Assembly (NCBI GenBank): GCA_937877545.1
Contig: CALFJE010000059.1
Span: 1 to 5,743, forward strand
Source of the DNA: an uncultured Selenomonadales bacterium
Lineage (GTDB): Bacteria; Bacillota; Negativicutes; Selenomonadales; Selenomonadaceae
Direction of reading: 5' to 3'
Length of the DNA: 5,743 nucleotides
The position numbers and the translations under genes are program-made. This document shows, piece after piece, positions 1 through 5,688 of this stretch. The notes under the pieces are model-generated. The model searched no databases and had not been told where the DNA came from. It was given only the letters and a program-made list of their open reading frames with translations. Each line of letters begins with the position of its first letter. The first letter of the stretch is position 1.

Positions 1-1204
1 TGGGCGTTAAGATAATCGCGCCGGCTATCGACCACGGAATCAGCGGCGAGACCACCACGGCGGAATTCTCAATCTGAATCGCGAAAACCTCTGCGCGGGG
101 TTCGACTTTATTGCAAAGTTGATGCGTCAACATGATAGCGAGCGTCTGGTTGCAGGCAATCATGCTTGTTATAATCGCGGCGACGACCACGCTAAAAAAC
201 GGCGAAACTTTTTTGCCGAGGCTAATCATCAAATCCTGCAGGCGGTTCATGAAGCCCGTAGCTTGGAAAATGCCCGCGTAGCAACTTGATATGCACAGGA
301 TAGCCAGGACGTTCGCCATAGAAACGGCACCGCCGCCGCTCAGAATCGTGGCAAGCTCCGCGTCCGACGGGTAGTAGCCCAGCAGTGCAATCTCAGCCAG
401 CTCGCCAAGTGATATGCCTTGAAGTTCAACGGCGATAACCGCGCAGGCTAAGATACTCGCGGCAATCATCAGCCGGACGCGCAACCTAAGCAGGCTCAGC
501 ACGACGATTAGGACGGCGGGAATAAGCACAATCGGGCTAAGGTCGAAGTTCCGAGCAAAAATTTCCTTGGCGTCAATTTCCACCCGGCCGCTTACAAAGA
601 CAATCCCCGCCACGTAATAAAACGCACTTGCCAATATCAGCGGGATTAGCGACGTGCGAATCATGCCGACGATATTTTTAAAAATGTCGGTGCGCGTCAA
701 GGTCGCCACGAGCAATGCGCTGGTAGACATGGGCGAACACCTGTCGCCGAAGTAGCAACCTGATAAAATTGCGCCGCCCGTCAGCCAAATTGGTACGCCG
801 AGGCTCTCCGCTATCGCCGCGCAGATTATGCCCATGGTCGCGCCCGTCCCGAACGCCGTGCCCGTCAACACCGAGATTAACGAGCACAGCCAAAACGACA
901 TCAGCAAGACAATCTCAGGCGTGAAGAAATTCGACGTGTAGAAGATTATCGCGGGTATGACGCCCGCCGCCCGCCAATACGCCGTTATTATTCCAATCAG
1001 CAACAGCGTTATCAAAATCGGTTTAATCGTTCGGACGCCCGTTTTCCACATGTCTGAGATTTGTCGCGGCGAATGCCCCTGCGCGGAAGCGTGGAGCGAA
1101 AAAATTATCAGCCCGAAACCCAGCGCGAACAGTATCGATTTGCCCGCCAATATGCACACGACCAGCGCGGCGGCGAATACTCCCATTAAAATAAATTCCG
1201 TCAT
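1..1204 (-). CDS. nhaC: NhaC-family Na+/H+ antiporter, C-terminus cut by window edge
   Basis: An integral inner-membrane secondary transporter that exchanges cations against protons; relatives include Na+/H+ antiporters and the malate/lactate antiporter MleN, so the exact substrate cannot be read from sequence. The 401 visible codons are open on the minus strand and consist of many hydrophobic segments (for example residues 7-36, 62-76, 100-116, 224-239, 336-350). The family signature is clear: GCYFGDRCSPMSTSALLVA at residues 149-167, a charged Asp-Arg pair inside a membrane region, and NSAVVVSPLIPWSIAG at 380-395. NhaC proteins usually have about 450-480 residues, so some 50-80 residues are missing beyond base 1. 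The ATG at 1204 is supported by a GAGGAGG ribosome binding site (bases 1213-1219). The gene is divergent from the sugar operon and appears to be its own unit. Family call is firm; substrate is not. Confidence 0.93.
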   Translation of the reverse strand, partial: MTEFILMGVFAAALVVCILAGKSILFALGFGLIIFSLHASAQGHSPRQISDMWKTGVRTIKPILITLLLIGIITAYWRAAGVIPAIIFYTSNFFTPEIVLLMSFWLCSLISVLTGTAFGTGATMGIICAAIAESLGVPIWLTGGAILSGCYFGDRCSPMSTSALLVATLTRTDIFKNIVGMIRTSLIPLILASAFYYVAGIVFVSGRVEIDAKEIFARNFDLSPIVLIPAVLIVVLSLLRLRVRLMIAASILACAVIAVELQGISLGELAEIALLGYYPSDAELATILSGGGAVSMANVLAILCISSCYAGIFQATGFMNRLQDLMISLGKKVSPFFSVVVAAIITSMIACNQTLAIMLTHQLCNKVEPRAEVFAIQIENSAVVVSPLIPWSIAGAIILTP

Positions 1205-1274
1205 GAAGTCTGCCTCCTCGCGCAAAATTTTAGCACGAACGTCAAGGAGGGGCGGCTCCGCGTCGAGTTCGATA

Positions 1275-1303
1275 TTGCAAAAATCAAGGCGGCGGGTTAT
1301 CCT
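1275..1303 (+). promoter_or_regulatory. Candidate sigma-A promoter for the HAD / phospho-beta-glucosidase operon
   Basis: TTGCAA (1275-1280) and TATCCT (1298-1303) are separated by 17 bases and match the consensus hexamers at four positions each. Transcription would begin near 1310, giving a leader of about 65 bases before the TTG start. It is the best candidate in the gap, but the match is only moderate. Confidence 0.35.
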
Positions 1304-1360
1304 GCAGTTACATGCAAAAAATTTCGGGCGGCGGCAATTTTATTACGACCGTCGTTTAAA

Positions 1361-1368
1361 GGAGGAGG
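1361..1368 (+). promoter_or_regulatory. Ribosome binding site that fixes a TTG start for the HAD hydrolase
   Basis: GGAGGAGG lies 8 bases before a TTG at 1377. The reading frame stays open far upstream, to an ATG at 957, but that stretch overlaps nhaC on the other strand and has no family similarity. This site and the position of the HAD motif DVDGT make TTG at 1377 the likely start. Confidence 0.85.
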
Positions 1369-1376
1369 CGCGATTT

Positions 1377-2201
1377 TTGTCGAAGATAATTTTTATCGAC
1401 GTGGACGGGACGCTCGTCAACTATGAAAACGTCCTGCCCGACTCTGCGGTTGAGGCGATTCAATCTGCGCGGAGTAACGGGCACAAGGTCTATATCAGCA
1501 CGGGGCGCAGTAAAGCCGAGGTCTACGCGAACATTTGGGACATCGGGCTTGACGGCATGATTGGCGGCAACGGTGCTTACGTCGAATCGGGCGGCGAGGT
1601 TTTGCTCCACCAAACCTTGACTGCCGCGCAGTGCAAACGCATTGTCGATTGGCTGAATCTGCGCGGATTGGAATTTTACTTGGAGAGCAACGGCGGACTC
1701 TTTGCGAGCGGGAATTTTGAGACGCGTGGCGCGGCGACCATCCGCGAGTATTGCGCGAGGAAAAATCGGGAGCCGGCGAGCGTCCGCGACATTTTCCCCG
1801 ATATGATTTTCGGCGGCGAACTTTATCGCTCCGACGTCAACAAGGTCAGCTTTATCCTCGACACCTGCGAAGACTATCTGCAAGCCGCCAAAGATTTTCC
1901 CGATTGCAAAGTCGGGACGTGGGGCGGTGCGGGTGAGACGGCATTGTTCGGCGACTTCGGTGTCAAGGATATAGACAAGGCGCGGGCGATTGACTTTGTG
2001 CTGAATCATCTGCGCGGCGACAAAGCCGATACGATTGCCTTCGGCGACGCCACAGTTGATATACCGATGTTGGAGTATTGCGCAGTTGGCGTGGCTATGG
2101 GTAACGGCGGCGACGAGATTAAAAAAATCGCCGACTTCGTGACGGATTCGGTCGACGAGGACGGCTTGAGGAATGCTTTTATCAAACTCGGTCTGATTTG
2201 A
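1377..2201 (+). CDS. Cof-type HAD-IIB hydrolase (sugar-phosphate phosphatase-like)
   Basis: A cytoplasmic 274-residue HAD-superfamily phosphatase, the normal size for the Cof/YidA group. Motif I is DVDGT with nucleophile Asp8 and acid/base Asp10. Motif II is ISTGR (Ser41 or Thr42). The motif III lysine is probably Lys201 in KDIDKARAI. Motif IV is FGDATVDIPML with Asp224 and Asp228 for Mg2+. A C2-type cap fills roughly residues 80-190. The usual GDxxND is GDATVD here, with Val227 in place of Asn; both metal-binding aspartates remain, so activity is expected. The TTG start at 1377 is chosen from its GGAGGAGG site. The gene is followed after 13 bases by the GH1 gene, whose ribosome binding site overlaps this stop codon, so the two are probably cotranscribed. 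A plausible role is dephosphorylating a sugar phosphate arising in beta-glucoside catabolism. The superfamily call is firm; the substrate is inferred from context only. Confidence 0.92.
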   Translation: MSKIIFIDVDGTLVNYENVLPDSAVEAIQSARSNGHKVYISTGRSKAEVYANIWDIGLDGMIGGNGAYVESGGEVLLHQTLTAAQCKRIVDWLNLRGLEFYLESNGGLFASGNFETRGAATIREYCARKNREPASVRDIFPDMIFGGELYRSDVNKVSFILDTCEDYLQAAKDFPDCKVGTWGGAGETALFGDFGVKDIDKARAIDFVLNHLRGDKADTIAFGDATVDIPMLEYCAVGVAMGNGGDEIKKIADFVTDSVDEDGLRNAFIKLGLI

Positions 2202-2206
2202 GGAGG
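2201..2206 (+). promoter_or_regulatory. Ribosome binding site deciding the ATG start of the GH1 gene
   Basis: AGGAGG begins on the last base of the upstream TGA stop and lies 8 bases before ATG 2215. An in-frame TTG at 2209 is only 2 bases away and is therefore an unlikely start. The arrangement suggests translational coupling with the HAD gene. Confidence 0.85.
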
Positions 2207-2214
2207 AATTGTTT

Positions 2215-3684
2215 ATGGCGTTTCCGAAGAATTTTTTATGGGGCGGAGCGGTTGCGGCTAATCAAGTCGAGGGCGGCTATCGCGAGGACGGCAAGGGCTT
2301 GAGCGTGCCCGATATGCTTTTGGGCGGCGACGTGAATACTCCGCGCACATTCTGCCCGACAATCGAGGAGGGCGTCTTCTACCCTTCGCACACGGCGATT
2401 GACTTCTATCACCGCTACAAGGAGGACATCGCGCTTTTCGCCGAGATGGGCTTTAAGTGCTTCCGCTTTTCTATCAACTGGGCGCGTATCTTCCCCAACG
2501 GCGACGACGCCGCTCCAAACGAGGCGGGCTTGAAGTTCTACGAAAATGTTATCGACGAGTGCCGCAAGTACGGTATCGAGCCGCTTATCACGCTCAATCA
2601 TTACGAAATGCCCTTCGAGCTGGTCAAGAAGTATCGCGGCTACTACAACCGCAAGACGATTGATTTGTTCGTTCGCTACGCCGTCACCTGCTTTGAGCGT
2701 TTCAAGGACAAGGTTAAGTATTGGCTTACGTTCAACGAAATCAATATGGCGTTTATGTCGCCGACGGTCAGCAATCTCTACAGCGTCGGCATTATTCAGG
2801 ACGAGGATTTGAATCGTACCGCGCCCTGCAAATTCGACGAACTTAAGGACGTTCCGCAACAGCGTATCGAGGCGTTGCATAATCAATTCGTGGCTTCGGC
2901 TAAGGCGGTTATTGCGGGTCACAAAATCAATCCCGACTTTATGATTGGCAACATGATCTGCCACGTGACGCGCTACCCCTTGACGCCCAACCCCAAAGAC
3001 ATGTTGGAGACGCAGCGCACAGATAACCTTTGCAACGACCTTTGCGGCGACGTGCAAGTTCGCGGGGCTTATCCCTACTGCGCCAAGAAATTTTATCAAG
3101 ACATGGGTATCGATACTGCCTTCATGGACAACGAGGAGGATAAGGCGATTCTGCGCGAGGGCAAGGTTGACTTCTACACGTTCAGCTATTACATGTCCAG
3201 TTGCGTCACCGCCGACAAGAACGCCGACCAAATCAGTGACAGTATGCTCGGCGGCGCGAAAAATCCCTACCTCAAGGCGAGCGATTGGGGTTGGCAGATT
3301 GACCCCGACGGCTTGCGTTGGACGCTCAATAAGCTTGCGTCGCGCTATCCCGGTACGCCGATTATGGTTGTGGAAAACGGCTTCGGCGCGTTCGATAAGG
3401 TCGAGGCTGACGGCTCCATTCACGACGACTATCGTATCAGCTATTTCCGCGAGCATATCAGAGCTATCGGCGAGGCTGTCGAGGACGGCGTTCCGCTTAT
3501 CGGCTACACGACGTGGGGCTGTATCGATTGCGTGAGCGCGGGCACGGGGCAATACGCCAAACGCTACGGCTTTATCTACGTCAATCGCCACGACGACGGC
3601 ACCGGCGATTTTGCCCGCAGTTGCAAAGATTCGTTCCATTGGTACAAAAAAGTCATCGCCTCCAACGGAGCCGACTTGACTTAA
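2215..3684 (+). CDS. bglA: GH1 6-phospho-beta-glucosidase (BglA type)
   Basis: A cytoplasmic family 1 glycoside hydrolase expected to cleave 6-phospho-beta-glucosides (for example cellobiose, arbutin or salicin phosphates delivered by a PTS) into glucose-6-phosphate and the aglycone. The 489-residue length is normal for the family. The N-terminal FPKNFLWGGAVAANQVEGGY is the standard GH1 opening. The acid/base is Glu175 in TFNEIN and the nucleophile is Glu387 in VVENGFG. Near the C-terminus, TTWGCIDCVSAGTGQYAKRY carries Lys449 and Tyr451 of the phosphate-binding loop and Ala442, typical of glucosidases where phospho-beta-galactosidases have Trp. In many BglA proteins the loop reads SAST; here Gly443 replaces the second Ser, and Ser441 remains. 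The gene is second in an operon with the HAD hydrolase and is followed by a strong terminator. No PTS permease or antiterminator regulator is visible. bglA is used as a family-level name. Confidence 0.94.
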   Translation: MAFPKNFLWGGAVAANQVEGGYREDGKGLSVPDMLLGGDVNTPRTFCPTIEEGVFYPSHTAIDFYHRYKEDIALFAEMGFKCFRFSINWARIFPNGDDAAPNEAGLKFYENVIDECRKYGIEPLITLNHYEMPFELVKKYRGYYNRKTIDLFVRYAVTCFERFKDKVKYWLTFNEINMAFMSPTVSNLYSVGIIQDEDLNRTAPCKFDELKDVPQQRIEALHNQFVASAKAVIAGHKINPDFMIGNMICHVTRYPLTPNPKDMLETQRTDNLCNDLCGDVQVRGAYPYCAKKFYQDMGIDTAFMDNEEDKAILREGKVDFYTFSYYMSSCVTADKNADQISDSMLGGAKNPYLKASDWGWQIDPDGLRWTLNKLASRYPGTPIMVVENGFGAFDKVEADGSIHDDYRISYFREHIRAIGEAVEDGVPLIGYTTWGCIDCVSAGTGQYAKRYGFIYVNRHDDGTGDFARSCKDSFHWYKKVIASNGADLT

Positions 3685-3705
3685 ATCTGTATTGGCAATT
3701 TTAAA

Positions 3706-3731
3706 CCCCGTCACGAAGGCGGGGATTTTTT
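3706..3731 (+). terminator. Rho-independent terminator of the sugar operon
   Basis: CCCCGTC (3706-3712) pairs with GGCGGGG (3718-3724) around the loop ACGAA, giving 7 pairs with one G-U, followed by A and six T (3726-3731). It lies 21 bases after the GH1 stop. Read on the minus strand the stem has one A-C mismatch and is followed by TTTAAAATT, so it may also stop the convergent operon, less efficiently. Confidence 0.9.
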
Positions 3732-3734
3732 AGT

Positions 3735-4493
3735 CTAAGTTTGCGTACCGCTTTTGATATGGCAGGCGATTTTGTGAGCTTGGCAAAAGGCAATAACCTG
3801 CGCGGAGCACGTGTTGTAAAAATCTTTGTGGTTGCGGAAGGCGGAGGTATCTTTGCTGTAGTTCGTGCGCCCGAAGATTATTTTGTCGACAAAAGCAATC
3901 GCCGACAGAATTTCCGTGAGGGTTTGAACGAGGATATTGGGTGTCGGATACGGCTCCATGCTAATCCACGTTTTACAACCCGCCTCGTGCAGGCGTTTCA
4001 ATGCTGCGATACGTTCAAGATATGGAGCCGCGCCCGGTTCCATTCGCGCACGATAATCCTCGTCCAATGAAATCAGCGATATACCGTATTCGTTGGCGGG
4101 CAGTAAGTCGGCAAGTTCGGCGGGCAAAATTCCTTTGGACAGCACCGTAACTTTTATTCCCGCCGCGTTGAGCTTACGAATCGCCGCCAAACTCAGCGCG
4201 GCTATTTCGTCGAAGCCATACATGAAAGGGTCTGTCGCAAAGCAAAGCTGCACTGATTTAATCTTGTCCTTGAGACGCGGAATCTCTTTGTCGAGCAGTT
4301 CAAGCGTGTTGGCGACGATTTTGGGCGTGCACCACTCCTCATAGGTTTGCACTTGCCCGAAACGCTTTTTCATTAGGAACGCGTAGCAGGGATATTTGCA
4401 CCCGTGCGAACAGCCCAGCACGTGATTCATCGTGTAATCACCGTACTCTACGCCGGTCTTGTAAAGCATGGTCTTGCGCGTTATGTATTCCAA
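3735..4493 (-). CDS. Radical-SAM-like protein (SplB/DUF5131-like) with CX3CX3C motif, TcmP partner
   Basis: A cytoplasmic protein of 252 residues that resembles the SplB/COG1533 radical SAM proteins. The cluster-binding site reads CSHGCKYPCYA, with Cys28, Cys32 and Cys36 (bases 4386-4412). This is CX3CX3C rather than the usual CX3CX2C, because a Pro is inserted before the third Cys; a [4Fe-4S] cluster is likely but not certain. Further family-like elements follow: CFATDPFMYG (84-93), ISLISLDED (138-146), MEPGAAPYLERIAALKRLHE (151-170) and TWISMEPYPTPNI (175-187). No DNA- or RNA-binding domain is recognisable and no substrate can be named. I chose TTG 4493 because GAGGTGA (4499-4505) sits at the proper distance; GTG 4502 would add three residues but its ribosome binding site would abut it. 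The gene follows the TcmP-like gene with a 5-base gap, or a 4-base overlap if GTG is used. The TAG stop lies just before the shared terminator hairpin. Confidence 0.85.
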   Translation of the reverse strand: MEYITRKTMLYKTGVEYGDYTMNHVLGCSHGCKYPCYAFLMKKRFGQVQTYEEWCTPKIVANTLELLDKEIPRLKDKIKSVQLCFATDPFMYGFDEIAALSLAAIRKLNAAGIKVTVLSKGILPAELADLLPANEYGISLISLDEDYRARMEPGAAPYLERIAALKRLHEAGCKTWISMEPYPTPNILVQTLTEILSAIAFVDKIIFGRTNYSKDTSAFRNHKDFYNTCSAQVIAFCQAHKIACHIKSGTQT

Positions 4494-4498
4494 ACGAT

Positions 4499-5578
4499 TC
4501 ACCTCTGCGCGAAGTCAACGGTACTCTGCTTTACTTTGCAACGCCCCATCCGCTTAAGCTCGTCCGTTATGTCTTTTTTATAACCGTCTGTCGGGAAAAC
4601 GGGATGCTTGTCGACTAAAGCCCAAATCTCTTGCTTAGAAACATCTTTTCTGCCCGCAAATTCTTGAACGATATAATCCGCAATGTCACAGACGTGATAG
4701 CACTGCTTGTCTTCGCCCGGCGTTTCAAAAAGTGATTGGTGTATTTCTCTGCCGTGAGTATTTTGGTTAGAGGACTTGCCGCCGAAAATATTCCACGCCG
4801 TCGTTTTGAACAACTTGAAACCTTTAACGTTCTTCGTGAAGAAAATGATGCTGTAAATCTGCGCGTTAGTCTTTATGAAAAACGGAAACGCCGCAAGATA
4901 ATATTCGTGCTTCGTGAGGTTTCCAAGCCGTTCGATTATATCTTTGATAAGTTTGTCGTAAGCGTTCTTATCGCCGCGCAGGGTCGCAAGCTCTTCGATA
5001 GAGGTCAGATAAGTTTGTTCATACTTGTCGATTGTCTTGGGACGTGTGGCAACCGCAACCGCCCTTTTGGTATCGGAAACCATATGATTGAGTATGACTT
5101 CGCCCCAGCCGAAGAAATACGGCGCAAGAGCCTCCCAGTCTATTGAAGCCGTGTAAGGGTCATAAAAGAGCAAGTAGTGTAAATCGTTCAGACGCAGGAG
5201 CAAAGTCTTTAACGTCTTCAACAAATCGTTGCCGTCCTTGCATGTGAGATGGATTCGGAAGTTATCGGTGGCGGGCGGCAAATGCTTTTGCAGTTCCGCG
5301 ATTTTGTCCGAATCATTATCGTTGAAATACAAAACGGCTTTCTTGCTCGGATAATTCTTCATGGCGTCCGCGATAATCCGTGCAACTCTAATCGGCGTGC
5401 CTTCAACGGGAGCTCCGTTATCGTCTTTATAAATCCCGTTGTTGCACATACAATCGATGAATACGACTGTCTTGCAATAAGGATTGTTCATAAGCTTGTG
5501 TATCCAATCTTTAACATAACCGGCAACAAGCTCAAACTTTTTCACGGTATGTGGATGCGCTAAGTTTTCATTCATCAT
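4499..5578 (-). CDS. tcmP: Three-Cys-motif partner protein TcmP-like
   Basis: A 359-residue soluble protein resembling TcmP, a family known for sitting beside a radical-SAM-like protein with a three-cysteine motif; its function is not established to my knowledge. The N-terminal HTVKKFELVAGYVKDWI (10-26) matches the usual family opening. A Rossmann/methyltransferase-like core follows: VVFIDCMCNNGIY (38-50, motif I position), GTPIRVA (60-66), LYFNDNDSDKI (83-93, acidic loop), LLFYDPYTASIDW (136-148, DPPY-like) and EVILNHMVSD (160-169). QIYSIIFFTKNVKGFKLFKT (240-259) and AWNIFGG (261-267) are also family-like. Residues 300-349 look like a winged helix. Motif I lacks the glycine-rich loop of classical methyltransferases, so catalytic activity is uncertain. 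The frame is open to 5674, but GGAGGT (5587-5592) points to ATG 5578; ATG 5575 is possible. It is the first gene of a two-gene operon. Sampled GC is about 33-48 percent, against 53-62 percent in lines sampled from the left half. Confidence 0.85.
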   Translation of the reverse strand: MMNENLAHPHTVKKFELVAGYVKDWIHKLMNNPYCKTVVFIDCMCNNGIYKDDNGAPVEGTPIRVARIIADAMKNYPSKKAVLYFNDNDSDKIAELQKHLPPATDNFRIHLTCKDGNDLLKTLKTLLLRLNDLHYLLFYDPYTASIDWEALAPYFFGWGEVILNHMVSDTKRAVAVATRPKTIDKYEQTYLTSIEELATLRGDKNAYDKLIKDIIERLGNLTKHEYYLAAFPFFIKTNAQIYSIIFFTKNVKGFKLFKTTAWNIFGGKSSNQNTHGREIHQSLFETPGEDKQCYHVCDIADYIVQEFAGRKDVSKQEIWALVDKHPVFPTDGYKKDITDELKRMGRCKVKQSTVDFAQR

Positions 5579-5586
5579 TTTTGAGT

Positions 5587-5592
5587 ACCTCC
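5587..5592 (-). promoter_or_regulatory. Ribosome binding site that sets the TcmP-like start
   Basis: GGAGGT on the minus strand lies 8 bases before ATG 5578. The 32 upstream in-frame codons cross the promoter and an AT-rich leader, and show no family similarity, so the longer start at 5674 is rejected. Confidence 0.85.
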
Positions 5593-5624
5593 GAAATTTA
5601 TTTTCAGTAAAATTTTTTAACAAT

Positions 5625-5653
5625 AATATATCACAGAAATTGAATTGTTGCAA
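5625..5653 (-). promoter_or_regulatory. Sigma-A promoter of the TcmP / radical-SAM operon
   Basis: On the minus strand TTGCAA (5648-5653) and TATATT (5625-5630) are 17 bases apart, a good match to the vegetative consensus. Transcription would start near 5618 and give a leader of about 40 bases before ATG 5578. The surroundings are strongly AT-rich, as expected for a promoter. Confidence 0.65.
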
Positions 5654-5668
5654 TTTATACGGTATGCT
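5640..5668 (+). promoter_or_regulatory. Possible promoter of the divergent right-edge gene
   Basis: TTGAAT (5640-5645) and TATGCT (5663-5668) are 17 bases apart, matching four positions of each consensus hexamer. The start point would fall near 5675, on the ribosome binding site, leaving a very short leader. It overlaps the -35 region of the opposite promoter, so the two genes would compete or share control if it is real. Confidence 0.25.
5643..5655. promoter_or_regulatory. Small inverted repeat AATTG-N3-CAATT, possible operator
   Basis: Two 5-base arms (5643-5647 and 5651-5655) flank TTG and overlap the -35 of the TcmP promoter as well as the candidate promoter of the divergent gene. A regulator bound here could control both sides. 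Arms this short and AT-rich often arise by chance. Confidence 0.2.
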
Positions 5669-5688
5669 TTGCACGGGAGGAGATTCAT

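Larger units (their letters stand above)
1205..1376. other. Divergent intergenic region, nhaC / HAD operon
   Basis: This 172-base gap separates two outward-facing genes and should hold both promoters. On the plus strand the best match is TTGCAA-N17-TATCCT (1275-1303). On the minus strand an extended -10-like TGCTAAAAT (1227-1235) has no convincing -35, and its transcript would start almost at the ribosome binding site, so the nhaC promoter remains unassigned. No riboswitch-like fold, repeat or convincing operator is visible. Confidence 0.5.

Noticed and set aside
1227..1235. Extended -10 element TGCTAAAAT for nhaC on the minus strand
   Set aside because: No -35 at a suitable distance, and the transcript would start at the edge of the ribosome binding site; too weak to list as a promoter.
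1312..1359. 15-codon ORF (MQKISGGGNFITTVV) ending just before the HAD ribosome binding site, as a possible leader peptide
   Set aside because: It has no ribosome binding site, no run of regulatory codons and no attenuator-like hairpins after it; a chance ORF is more likely.
957..1376. Upstream in-frame extension of the HAD gene to an ATG at 957
   Set aside because: It lies opposite the well-supported nhaC coding sequence, has no domain similarity, and lacks the strong ribosome binding site found just before TTG 1377.
1356..2009. 217-codon minus-strand open frame opposite the HAD gene
   Set aside because: No recognisable motif; it mirrors the HAD coding sequence and ends across its start region.
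2236..3714. 492-codon open frame on the minus strand opposite the GH1 gene
   Set aside because: It is a codon-bias shadow: the GH1 frame shows full family motifs and catalytic residues, while the antisense frame shows none.
3741..4344. Plus-strand ORFs at 3741-4070 and 4093-4344 downstream of the sugar operon
   Set aside because: They lie after a strong terminator and opposite the radical-SAM gene, with no ribosome binding site or recognisable domain.
4736..5146. Plus-strand ORFs at 4736-5146 and 5249-5563 opposite the TcmP-like gene
   Set aside because: No ribosome binding site or family similarity; the minus-strand frame has conserved TcmP-like motifs throughout.
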